The notes under the pieces were generated by a model. That model worked only from the letters and a program-made list of their open reading frames with translations. It was not told where the DNA came from and ran no database searches. From Alistipes sp. (GTDB lineage: Bacteria > Bacteroidota > Bacteroidia > Bacteroidales > Rikenellaceae): a stretch of 7,584 bases of DNA. Within the stretch, counting starts at the first letter, position 1. Every line of letters starts with the position of its first letter. A program made the position numbers and the translations under genes. Shown here piece after piece: positions 1 through 6,822 of the stretch. Location of the stretch: assembly GCA_017391435.1 (NCBI GenBank), contig JAFOYS010000189.1, positions 1 to 7,584 of the forward strand, given 5' to 3'.

Positions 1-122
1 TATTGCTCTACTCAACCTTTGTTGTTATGGTCTGGGTTGCGGGTAAGATCTACCGCGTAGGTATCTTTATGCACGGTAAGAAACCGTCGTTTAAGGATCT
101 CTATCGTTGGCTGAAGTATTAG
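1..122 (+). CDS. C-terminal fragment of a membrane protein, probable ABC-2/NatB-type transporter permease
   Basis: Only the last 39 codons are present. They read in frame from base 3 to the TAG at 120-122. The fragment starts with a hydrophobic stretch (LLYSTFVVMVWVAGKIY), the end of a last transmembrane helix. A short basic cytoplasmic-type tail follows (RVGIFMHGKKPSFKDLYRWL, then KY). From memory, tails of the form KIYRVGI-(L/F)-M-x-GKKP-(S/T) followed by an aromatic/basic end are typical of Bacteroidales ABC-2 permeases related to the sodium exporter subunit NatB, which pair with an ATPase usually encoded just upstream. The fold-defining part lies outside the window, so the family call is inference from the tail alone. 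An intrinsic terminator 26 bases downstream shows this is the last gene of its transcription unit. Confidence 0.55.
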   Translation, partial: LLYSTFVVMVWVAGKIYRVGIFMHGKKPSFKDLYRWLKY

Positions 123-147
123 AGCAAGCACTCCTGTCTGTAATAAG

Positions 148-184
148 TCCCGGCAATAGTTTTTTCTGTTGCTGGGATTTTTTT
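148..184 (+). terminator. Rho-independent terminator after the upstream permease fragment
   Basis: A 12-bp stem (TCCCGGCAATAG at 148-159 pairing with CTGTTGCTGGGA at 166-177) contains two G-U wobble pairs and no mismatch. The loop is six T residues, and a run of seven T follows directly (178-184). The reverse strand has no matching T tract, so it should act only on + strand transcription. It separates the upstream unit from the LemA-like gene. Confidence 0.9.
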
Positions 185-239
185 GAAAAAATATTGTTTG
201 TGTCATAAGCTGCTGAGAATTTTCAATTACGATTAGGAA

Positions 240-264
240 TTGAGAAAATAAATACTTAACTTTG
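240..264 (+). promoter_or_regulatory. Putative Bacteroidota-type promoter of the LemA-like gene
   Basis: TAACTTTG at 257-264 matches the Bacteroidota -7 consensus TAnnTTTG exactly. A TTG at 240-242 could serve as the -33 element, but its 14-base gap is shorter than the usual 19-21, so the upstream half is weak. A start site about seven bases after 264 would give a leader of roughly 20 bases before the ATG at 292. The site lies just past the terminator at 148-184, as expected for the start of a new transcription unit. Confidence 0.5.
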
Positions 265-291
265 GTAAGTGTATAATCTAAATTCAACAGT

Positions 292-810
292 ATGTTAGTA
301 TTTGTAATTGTTTGTGCAGTATTGGTTTTGCTGCTTTCAAGTCTCTATTTTACATACAATAACCGCGAGATTGCGCTTCGTAAGGAGGCCGAGGCTCAGC
401 TGGGTAAGATAGAGTCTGTCTACGACACAATGTGGAAAGTGCTCAAGCAGGAGGCGGGCGTTACAGAGCAGTATCGTCAGACCTTTGAGAAGATATACCC
501 AGAGCTTATTGCTGGTAGGTATTCTGGTGGAGGTGGCGAGCTGGTAAAGATTATTCAGGAGTCCAACCCAGCCTTTGATACAAGGCTCTACGACAAGCTG
601 ATGCAGGCAGTTGAGGTGCAGCGCGCATACTTTGCCTCAGCGCAGCAGCGAATGCTTGATATTCTTCGCGAGCGCGAGACGCTGATAGAGTCTTTCCCAT
701 CAAGGTGGTTTGTTCAGAACAAGAGCAAGATTGACTATGTTGTCATCTCATCTGAGAAGACTCAGAGTGTGATTACTACTCGTAGAGAGGACGATGTAGA
801 ACTGTTTTAG
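292..810 (+). CDS. Divergent LemA-like single-pass membrane protein
   Basis: This 172-residue protein has an uncleaved N-terminal signal anchor (residues 2-21, almost all hydrophobic). A YNNREIALRKEAEAQ segment follows, in the position where LemA proteins carry their YN...R signature. The rest is predicted helical and charged, with heptad-like spacing at about 27-75 and 98-135. A glycine-rich SGGGG turn lies at 78-82. The C-terminus ends in an acidic-hydrophobic REDDVELF. LemA proteins are helical-bundle membrane proteins of unresolved molecular function. This one departs from the classic LemA sequence: the usual RRxDLIPNLVxxVKGYA segment is replaced by MWKVLKQEAGVTEQYRQTFE. It may therefore belong to a separate LemA-like subfamily. 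From memory, similar YN...MWK...DDV-LF proteins also occur in large phage genomes; this was not checked. The gene lies 15 bases upstream of the 411-residue membrane protein gene and is probably co-transcribed with it. Confidence 0.7.
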   Translation: MLVFVIVCAVLVLLLSSLYFTYNNREIALRKEAEAQLGKIESVYDTMWKVLKQEAGVTEQYRQTFEKIYPELIAGRYSGGGGELVKIIQESNPAFDTRLYDKLMQAVEVQRAYFASAQQRMLDILRERETLIESFPSRWFVQNKSKIDYVVISSEKTQSVITTRREDDVELF

Positions 811-825
811 TAGTCAGGGCCTTTT

Positions 826-2061
826 ATGCATAGAGTAGCATATATCTTTCCACTGATTGCTGCAAATATACTGCTTGTTCTATTCCGCAACTATGACCAG
901 TGGTGGATCTATCTGATTATGGTTGTAGTTACAGAGTTCTTTCTCTGGCTCATTATGCGCCGCGTGAGTAGAACAAAGGAGTACTTGAGTGGCTATGCAC
1001 GACATATGGAGCACCACGAGCCGTGGGTAGAGCGTGTAGAGCGCGTAGAGTCATATACAGACAGTCGCGGAAACACTCGCACAAGGGTGGTTGTAGATTA
1101 TGTTCACCACCCCGATCTCTGGCTTATGGTGCTTAATACTGGGCGAGTAGTTGTTATCCACCATAATGTCTACTACCACTATTGCGGCCTTTGGAAGACG
1201 CCAGAGTTGTGGATAAACCCTCCTCATCCAAACTGCGTCTCGGGAGGTGGAGGTCAGCGCCATAATTGGGATGGCCTCTATCAGAATGCTGCTACTTGTA
1301 CCTATCAAGGCCTATATATCAACTATGTAGACAACTCAAACTCTATTTTTCGCAAGGACTATGTCTCTCGGCGTGAGGCTCGCGATTTAGGACTTATAAA
1401 GTATCCTAAGTTTGACCGTGGTTATATTGAGCAGGATGTAGTGCTCTGCTCGCCACGGCTTCCATTGTGGATAAGGCACTCAGAGTTTGATCAAAGAGCA
1501 TTTCAACTAATAAATGCTATCTATGGAGCGCAGTACCAGATACACATCTTTGTGCTGCTTTTTGATGCTTCTCAGGGTGTTGGAGTTGCGCTAAAGCAGC
1601 AGTCGTACTGGAAAGGGGGAAATAAGAATGAGTTTGTGGTCTGCTTGGGTGTCGATTACGGAGATATCCCACAGAGTATGTTGCACGATCGGAAGGCGAC
1701 TGTCAAGTGGTGCAAGGCCTTCTCGTGGTGCGATGCACCGACACTTGAGTCTGCTACCGAGAGCTGGTTTATTGCAAATAGTGAACTCAGATTAGATAGC
1801 TACGCGGCGTGGCTGAGAGATCATATGGGACTTTGGAAGCGCAAGGAGTTCTCGGACTTTAAGTATTTAGGTGTTACCCTCTCACCAGGTAGACAAGCCG
1901 TTGTGGCTGTGGTGACAACACTATTTTGTCTAACAATGATTGTAATTACCTGCGCCGTAGCTGACGCAAACCGCCGTCAGGATTACTATCAAGACAATCG
2001 CGACTATACAGGTTACGGCTATACGCTTCTTGACAAATATATTCTCAAGAATCGCTACTAA
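826..2061 (+). CDS. Unrecognised three-helix membrane protein with a large aromatic, His/Cys-rich domain
   Basis: I do not recognise a named family for this 411-residue protein. Two N-terminal helices form a hairpin (about 4-20 and 26-44). A strongly basic RRVSRTK segment comes right after the second helix, so by the positive-inside rule the domain at about 45-357 is probably cytoplasmic. A third helix (about 358-379) is followed by a polar, Tyr/Asp/Arg-rich tail of about 30 residues. The domain is rich in Trp, Tyr and His. Residues 94-146 hold nine His or Cys residues (H94, H95, H112, H113, H118, C120, H134, C137, H146). Two blocks look well constrained: HHPDLWLMVLNTG at 94-106 and SYWKGGNKNEFVVCLG at 260-275. 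The short gap to the LemA-like gene suggests joint expression and possibly a complex. The reading frame is intact, with codon use like its neighbours. LemA genes often sit beside TPM-domain membrane proteins, but I see no TPM signature here. No terminator follows; the convergent DUF3098 gene begins 20 bases on. Confidence 0.85.
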   Translation: MHRVAYIFPLIAANILLVLFRNYDQWWIYLIMVVVTEFFLWLIMRRVSRTKEYLSGYARHMEHHEPWVERVERVESYTDSRGNTRTRVVVDYVHHPDLWLMVLNTGRVVVIHHNVYYHYCGLWKTPELWINPPHPNCVSGGGGQRHNWDGLYQNAATCTYQGLYINYVDNSNSIFRKDYVSRREARDLGLIKYPKFDRGYIEQDVVLCSPRLPLWIRHSEFDQRAFQLINAIYGAQYQIHIFVLLFDASQGVGVALKQQSYWKGGNKNEFVVCLGVDYGDIPQSMLHDRKATVKWCKAFSWCDAPTLESATESWFIANSELRLDSYAAWLRDHMGLWKRKEFSDFKYLGVTLSPGRQAVVAVVTTLFCLTMIVITCAVADANRRQDYYQDNRDYTGYGYTLLDKYILKNRY

Positions 2062-2081
2062 CTACTACACCTTGTGATGTT

Positions 2082-2330
2082 TTAGAATCTTTTGAGTATG
2101 GCGTAAACCTCAAAGGCGAAGCCTGCAACGACAACGATAGGGGCGAGTGTAATTCGGCGGAAAGAGAAGATATCCTCGTTAAACTGCTCAGCAGTTGCAG
2201 CCGTTCCGCCAGCCATAAGCACAAAACCTACAATGATTATAACTGCGCCCAGAGCAATCAGGGCGTAGTTTTTCATTGTCAGAGCCATCTTGCTGTCGTT
2301 ATTATCGTTTAGATTTTTAAACCACTTCAT
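2082..2330 (-). CDS. DUF3098 family two-helix membrane protein
   Basis: This 82-residue protein has two transmembrane helices (about 22-42 and 61-78), separated by a short segment containing FNEDIFSFRRITLAPIVVVA. The block IFSFRRITLAPI (residues 54-65) and the order KNY-hydrophobic-GFVLMAGG match the DUF3098 family of Bacteroidota, whose function is unknown. Its ATG at 2330 comes one base after the ftsX stop codon, which supports this start and suggests translational coupling. An internal Met at residue 15 (ATG at 2288-2286) could give a shorter protein starting just before the first helix. DUF3098 genes commonly follow ftsX in Bacteroidales, so a role linked to FtsX or envelope assembly is plausible but only inferred from position. 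It is the last gene of the operon, and there is no clear terminator in the 20 bases before the convergent gene. Confidence 0.85.
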   Translation of the reverse strand: MKWFKNLNDNNDSKMALTMKNYALIALGAVIIIVGFVLMAGGTAATAEQFNEDIFSFRRITLAPIVVVAGFAFEVYAILKRF

Positions 2331-2331
2331 A

Positions 2332-3210
2332 TTAGTACATATAGATTTTATTAGACCTCATATTGATAAACTTGTTGACCGAAATGGTCGTAAAGAGCAT
2401 AGCTATAGCAACACCTGTAGCAACCATAATGGCGGCAATAATTGCAATAAGCTCTATCTGCTCTAACACAGCCACCTCAGGTAGTGTGTGGTCAACACCA
2501 AACAGTGTAAGGACAAAGAGAAGTGTTGCTACAATGCCGGCAATAATGCCCTGAAGTGCGCTACGGCCGAGGAATGGCTTTATGATAAACCACTTTGTGG
2601 CGCCGACAAGCTTCATAGTATTTATAGCCTCGCGGCGTGAGAATATTGCAAGGCGAATGGTGTTGTTCAGTAGCACAATAGATACAAGGAGCATAGCGCC
2701 TCCAAAGAGCAATAGCAGATACTGCATAGTGTCAAGCACCGAGTGCACACTCTCTAACATACTCTCTGGATAGGATATGTAGCTAACCTCTTTAAGTGCA
2801 GATACTTGCTCAACAAATGTAGCAAGGGCAACAGAGTCGGCAGCCTCGGCAGAGAGGGTTATGTCAAAACTATCTGGCAGCGGGTTTTTGCCTATAACCT
2901 GCTCTATATTTACATCAAAGGCGCGACGAAACTCGCTATCAGCAATCTTCTCCTCCTTAGAGCAGAAGGCAATATCTGCAACAATGCTATTTTGAGCAAT
3001 CTGGTTGCTTAGGCTATCTCTCTGCTCTACAGAGAGTCCATCCTTAAGCTCTACAAGCATTACTACACCCTCGCGTACACCGCGCGCTGAACGGAAAATA
3101 GAGACCATTGCATAGGATATGCTTCCCAGAAGGAAAAGCACTAAGGCAATGCTCATTGTCGCTACTGTATAGGAGCGTAGTGTCCTCTTTTTTGTCTCTC
3201 TACTCTTCAT
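2332..3210 (-). CDS. ftsX: Cell division protein FtsX (ABC-type permease subunit)
   Basis: FtsX partners the ATPase FtsE at the division site. It transmits ATP-driven conformational change across the inner membrane to activate peptidoglycan hydrolases. This 292-residue protein has the family layout: a basic cytoplasmic N-terminus (MKSRETKKRTLRS) and helix 1 (about 16-39). A periplasmic domain at about 40-160 contains the typical NPLPDSFDITL motif at 109-119. Three C-terminal helices follow (about 162-182, 217-238, 252-275). Between helices 2 and 3 lies the FtsX coupling segment, FSRREAINTMKLVGATKWFI (190-209). Length is normal for the family. Its start codon lies inside the end of the yfhO-like gene (11-base overlap), and the DUF3098 start follows its stop by one base. 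ftsE is not in this window. An FtsX gene apart from ftsE is, from memory, usual in Bacteroidota, so FtsE is probably encoded elsewhere. Confidence 0.92.
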   Translation of the reverse strand: MKSRETKKRTLRSYTVATMSIALVLFLLGSISYAMVSIFRSARGVREGVVMLVELKDGLSVEQRDSLSNQIAQNSIVADIAFCSKEEKIADSEFRRAFDVNIEQVIGKNPLPDSFDITLSAEAADSVALATFVEQVSALKEVSYISYPESMLESVHSVLDTMQYLLLLFGGAMLLVSIVLLNNTIRLAIFSRREAINTMKLVGATKWFIIKPFLGRSALQGIIAGIVATLLFVLTLFGVDHTLPEVAVLEQIELIAIIAAIMVATGVAIAMLFTTISVNKFINMRSNKIYMY

Positions 3211-5689
3211 CTCTCTTTCTTCTGCTGTTAATTACTGCACCGGCAATAGATAGTAATACAAGTATTGAGCAAATTGCCGTAATGCTCTCTGTTATACCCC
3301 AATATGGGGCGCGGAAACTCCACTCTACAGTGTGCTCTCCAGCCGGCAGAGCCATACCTCTAAGGATATAGTCTACACGAATAGCCTCGGCATCTTTGCC
3401 ATCAATAGTAACAGACCAACCTTTGTCGTAGAATATCTCTGAGAATACGGCAAAAACATCCTCTGTTGCCGAGTATTTATAGACCAGACGGTTTGGAGCG
3501 TACTCTGTAAGGGCAATGCTACCCTCAGTAGAGTAGGCTGTCTGCTGAGGAAGATCACTCTCAGCAGCTATGGCTGTAGAGCTAAGGTCTACAAGACCGA
3601 GCGACTGAATCTCCTCTGTGGCGCCTCTCACACCGAGCACAGAGTCTACAAACCACGCTGCACCAAGTGCAGTAGGGCGGAGAATAACCTCCCCTTCAGA
3701 AGATATTATATACTTTGTGTTGAGCATATCAAGTACACCCTCGTGTGGCAAGTCTACAGGTAGGTAGTAGTCTATAATATCCTGATATCTTGAGAGTTTT
3801 GCACCGTGATAACCACCTACAGAGCGGTGGAACATAGATGTTGTTGCATCGTTAAATGGCGATACAGATAGGTTAAAGACGCGGTATCCTAACTCCTTGT
3901 CCGCCATAATTGCCTTGTTGGCCTCTGTGGCCGTAATCTTTGTCTTTCGTGGTGCTACAAAGTCGTCGTAGTTGAGGTATCTGAAGGCTACGGGAGCCAT
4001 ATCGGCCACAACAAGCAGTGTCAGGGCAGCAATGGCATAACTACTCTTTAGTTTTCCGTAGACCACTAACGCCACAACTGCTGCCGCAAGCACAACAAAG
4101 ATTAGTGAGCGCAGAGAGTCACTGCTCATCATCTGCTCGCGCTCTAAGGCTATTGCGTCGGCTAATGTCCAGCCAATCTCGTCGTGAAGACCCTGCTTTA
4201 CAAGATCCTCCGCCCCTCCGCCAGTAAAGATCTGCTCAAAGCGGCTGCTTATACGCATAGCGGTCTGCTCCTTGCCAAAGTCAAAGAGGAAACTGCCCGC
4301 AACAGTAAAGAGTAGCAGTATTGCTGCCGCCAAGCCTCCTGCCCACAGCAGTGCCTTACGCAGCTTTTCTCTATTCTCATCCTTAAGTATCTTCCACAAC
4401 GCAATTGCTGCAAGTAGAGGTACCGACCACTGTAGTACTATAAGGGCCATAGATACGGTGCGGAACTTGTTGTACATCGGCAGATATTTGTAACACAACT
4501 CTGTGAACCACATAAAGTTACTGCCCCAGCTTAGCAGTAGCGCAAACAGACTCGCTGCCGCAATCCACCAACGGTTTCTGTTGCTTGCCACAATCAGTCC
4601 GACAATGGCTAAGAAAATAGCTACAGCACCCAAGTATGTCGGGCCTGCGGTATATGGCTGCTTGCCCCAGTAAGTCGTATCAGTAAGATATGGCACTACA
4701 TACTCTTTAGGTAGACCTATAAAGTTAAAGTAGTCCCACTCTTTGAGTGCGCTGTTCAGCGGAGCATCGCGCTGGTCGCTGTAACCATCAAAACCACTCT
4801 CACCACCCATAAAGTCTGGCACAAGCATAGTCCAACTCTCATCAATGCCATAGCTCCACGCCGTAGCATAGCCAAGGTCAAGGCCCTCGCTTGACTTGTT
4901 ATCTGCAGCAGAAGAGATCTCACTACCGCCACGAATAGTATCTTTTGTGTGCTGCATAGTGTAGAAGAGTGACGAGAAGTTTGCTCCTACAGCAATCATC
5001 GCAGCAGCCGCAAGTATGGCTGTGCGCTTGCCAAACTGCGTCAGAACTCTCCCCTTAATGGCAAAAATCAGGTCGTTAATCCACAGTGCAAGTGCTGCAA
5101 GTAGGAAGTAGTATGTTATCTGTGGATGGTTTGCTCCAATCTCAAGAGTTGCGAAAAGTGCTGCCAGAGCGCCGCCCAATGTGGCATTGCCTCTCAGTGC
5201 CATATATATTGCACCCATCATTGCTGGAGCATAGACTGCTGCCCACATCTTTGTAATGTGTCCCGCGCCGATAATTAGGAAGAAGTATGTTGACAGTCCA
5301 TAGGCAATACCCGCAACAACACCTATCCACGGGCTTATGCCCATCATCACAACCATCAGCCACATAGATAGCATCGCAAAGAATATAAGTACCAGCGGCT
5401 CTCCCATAGCCCCCAGAACCTTGTCTGCTGCGCTCTTTATAAACTGTGCCGGGTAGCGTATATTAATAAGGTATGCCGGCATACCGCCAAACATTGCGCC
5501 GGTCCACTGCGGGTCCTCGCCCGTAGCGGCACGATGGGCGCGGATGTCGCTACTCATACCGTCAAATTGCTGAATGTCGTGCATAGCAATCTTACGACCC
5601 TCAAACTGAGGCGCAAAGCATACTGCTGAGAGTACGAAAAATATAACTACAGCCGCTAATGTTGGGAATATTCTCTTAAAAAACTCCAT
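3200..5689 (-). CDS. YfhO family polytopic membrane protein (putative GT-C-type glycosyltransferase)
   Basis: This 829-residue protein has about 13-14 transmembrane helices: one at 7-26, a cluster from about 95 to 245, a second from about 351 to 567, and one C-terminal at about 803-822. An extracytoplasmic domain (about 570-800) carries YfhO-type motifs: VGGYHGAKLSRYQD (624-637), LNTKYII (656-662), APNRL (731-735) and EIFYDKGWSVTIDG (751-764). The first loop has MHDIQQFDG (36-44), with acidic residues D38 and D43 where GT-C enzymes keep a catalytic Asp. GANHPQITYY (185-194) and YNKFRTVSMA (406-415) also look conserved. In Bacillus subtilis, YfhO acts with CsbB to glycosylate lipoteichoic acid from a polyprenyl-phosphate sugar. 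The acceptor in Bacteroidota is unknown, and no CsbB-like gene is in this window. It is the first gene of the operon; its end overlaps the ftsX start by 11 bases. The ATG at 5689 gives a normal start just before helix 1. Confidence 0.9.
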   Translation of the reverse strand: MEFFKRIFPTLAAVVIFFVLSAVCFAPQFEGRKIAMHDIQQFDGMSSDIRAHRAATGEDPQWTGAMFGGMPAYLINIRYPAQFIKSAADKVLGAMGEPLVLIFFAMLSMWLMVVMMGISPWIGVVAGIAYGLSTYFFLIIGAGHITKMWAAVYAPAMMGAIYMALRGNATLGGALAALFATLEIGANHPQITYYFLLAALALWINDLIFAIKGRVLTQFGKRTAILAAAAMIAVGANFSSLFYTMQHTKDTIRGGSEISSAADNKSSEGLDLGYATAWSYGIDESWTMLVPDFMGGESGFDGYSDQRDAPLNSALKEWDYFNFIGLPKEYVVPYLTDTTYWGKQPYTAGPTYLGAVAIFLAIVGLIVASNRNRWWIAAASLFALLLSWGSNFMWFTELCYKYLPMYNKFRTVSMALIVLQWSVPLLAAIALWKILKDENREKLRKALLWAGGLAAAILLLFTVAGSFLFDFGKEQTAMRISSRFEQIFTGGGAEDLVKQGLHDEIGWTLADAIALEREQMMSSDSLRSLIFVVLAAAVVALVVYGKLKSSYAIAALTLLVVADMAPVAFRYLNYDDFVAPRKTKITATEANKAIMADKELGYRVFNLSVSPFNDATTSMFHRSVGGYHGAKLSRYQDIIDYYLPVDLPHEGVLDMLNTKYIISSEGEVILRPTALGAAWFVDSVLGVRGATEEIQSLGLVDLSSTAIAAESDLPQQTAYSTEGSIALTEYAPNRLVYKYSATEDVFAVFSEIFYDKGWSVTIDGKDAEAIRVDYILRGMALPAGEHTVEWSFRAPYWGITESITAICSILVLLSIAGAVINSRRKRDEE

Positions 5690-5718
5690 TCTTACTCAAA
5701 TATTAGTTCCAAACCACA

Positions 5719-5750
5719 CAAAAATACAAAAAAACATTCATATTTCTGAA
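5719..5750 (-). promoter_or_regulatory. Putative promoter of the yfhO-ftsX-DUF3098 operon
   Basis: Read on the - strand, TATTTTTG (5726 to 5719) matches the TAnnTTTG -7 consensus. A TTCAG (5750-5746) lies 19 bases upstream and resembles the -33 TTG element with one mismatch. A start about seven bases past the -7 element gives a leader of roughly 20 bases to the ATG at 5689. The A/T-rich tract raises the chance of a random match, so this is a tentative call. Confidence 0.5.
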
Positions 5751-5777
5751 CTCTCTGCTAAAATTTGCTTATCTTTG
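5745..5777 (+). promoter_or_regulatory. Putative promoter of the polyprenyl diphosphate synthase gene
   Basis: TATCTTTG at 5770-5777 matches the TAnnTTTG -7 consensus. TCTG at 5745-5748, 21 bases upstream, is one base from the -33 TTTG. The expected start near 5784 would give a leader of about 24 bases before the ATG at 5808. The -33 region covers the same TTCTGAA bases used on the opposite strand by the divergent operon, so RNA polymerase binding at the two promoters may be mutually exclusive. Confidence 0.55.
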
Positions 5778-5807
5778 CTAAAATATAAGACTATTTGATA
5801 CTATTTT

Positions 5808-6794
5808 ATGGTTACACTTGACGACATCCGCCGACCTATAGCCGATAGAATTGGAGAGTTTGAGGATTTTGTCCGCAGCTCATTTGGTGAGAAGGAGGGC
5901 ACTATGCTGGCCGATATGGTTGAGTATATTCTCAGCACCCGTGGTAAGGGTTTGCGCCCGCTGCTAACAATGCTAAGCGCAGCGGCAAACTCCGCTACAG
6001 GAAATTTTGGCAAGCGCACACTGTTGGCGGCAATGCTTATAGAGATGATTCACACAGCCTCGCTTGTGCACGACGATGTTATTGATGAGTCAAATTTGCG
6101 TCGTGGCAAGGCGTCGGTAAATGCCCGCTGGCAGTCTCGCAATGCTGTTATTGTTGGCGACTATATCTTAGCACGAAATATGGATATTGGTCTCAGGAGC
6201 GGCCAGTACGATCTGCTGACACATATTATTGGCTGTATGGCAATTCTCTGCGAGGGCGAAATTCTGCAGAGTGACCACGCAGGCAAGCTTGATATATCTA
6301 AGGAGGACTATTTTGACATTATATACAAAAAGACCGCCTCGCTCTTTGCCTCTTGTGCCTCGGCTGGTGCTATGTCTGTTGGTGCTCCGCGCAGAAGAGT
6401 CGAGAGTATGAACCGCTTTGGTCAGATGCTCGGTATGGCGTTCCAGATTGTAGACGATATTTTGGACTATACACCTGATAATAATACGGGCAAGCCTGCT
6501 GCAAACGATCTTCAGGAGCGAAAGATAACCCTGCCACTTATAGAGGTGCTTGAAAAGGTTGATCCAGAGCTTAAAACCCAGATTCTCAGTGCTGTAGAGC
6601 GTGCTGCTACGGATTCTGCTGCCGTAGAGTTTATCCGCGAGCAGGTTGAGATATATGGCGGAGTTGAGGCAGCACGAGCAACCCTTCAGCGTTTTATACA
6701 GCGCGCACTCTCGGAGCTCTCCGATCTTGAGGATACACCATATCGTCAAGCACTTATGGACCTCTGCACCTTTGTGGTAGAGCGTGATAGGTAA
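5808..6794 (+). CDS. Long-chain trans-polyprenyl diphosphate synthase (IspB-like)
   Basis: This cytosolic enzyme condenses isopentenyl diphosphate onto an allylic primer to build an all-trans polyprenyl diphosphate, here most likely the menaquinone side chain. The 328-residue protein shows the full family set. GKGLRP (46-51) and H82 form the IPP site. The first Asp-rich motif is DDVID (89-93), followed by RRGKASVN (98-105). KKT is at 174-176. The second Asp-rich motif is FQIVDDILD (212-220). NDLQERKITLPLI lies at 233-245. The residue five places before the first Asp-rich motif is the small A84 rather than an aromatic residue, which in this family fits a long product, as in E. coli IspB. Exact chain length cannot be read off. 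All catalytic Asp residues are present. Its start is set by the MVTLDDIRRP N-terminus and the promoter upstream. The MFS gene follows 28 bases downstream. Confidence 0.92.
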   Translation: MVTLDDIRRPIADRIGEFEDFVRSSFGEKEGTMLADMVEYILSTRGKGLRPLLTMLSAAANSATGNFGKRTLLAAMLIEMIHTASLVHDDVIDESNLRRGKASVNARWQSRNAVIVGDYILARNMDIGLRSGQYDLLTHIIGCMAILCEGEILQSDHAGKLDISKEDYFDIIYKKTASLFASCASAGAMSVGAPRRRVESMNRFGQMLGMAFQIVDDILDYTPDNNTGKPAANDLQERKITLPLIEVLEKVDPELKTQILSAVERAATDSAAVEFIREQVEIYGGVEAARATLQRFIQRALSELSDLEDTPYRQALMDLCTFVVERDR

Positions 6795-6822
6795 AATATG
6801 AACAACTTAAAATAATACAACT

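Noticed and set aside
12..287. 91-codon open frame on the - strand over the window start
   Set aside because: It runs antisense across the permease tail, through the terminator stem and over the promoter-like site of the LemA-like gene. The protein shows no family features.
1027..1052. Short direct repeat (tandem GTAGAGCG-like units)
   Set aside because: It lies inside the 411-residue gene and simply encodes VERVERVES. It is too short and imperfect to be a functional DNA repeat.
3200..3210. Possible frameshift between the yfhO-like and ftsX genes because they overlap
   Set aside because: Both proteins are full length with proper ends and starts. The overlap is a normal operon junction.
6168..6749. 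193-codon open frame on the - strand inside the polyprenyl synthase gene
   Set aside because: It lies fully antisense to a gene with all family motifs. Its translation is Cys-, Ser- and Arg-rich with no recognisable domain, as expected for a shadow frame.
5690..6794. Idea that the polyprenyl synthase supplies the lipid carrier used by the neighbouring YfhO-like protein
   Set aside because: The enzyme is the trans type with two Asp-rich motifs, which makes quinone side chains. Undecaprenyl carriers come from the unrelated cis-prenyltransferase, so adjacency does not imply a shared pathway.
6798..6812. ATG with four codons and a stop just before the MFS gene, a possible leader peptide
   Set aside because: The frame is only MNNL and K before the stop, with no hairpin or attenuator structure around it. 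It is most likely chance in an A/T-rich spacer.
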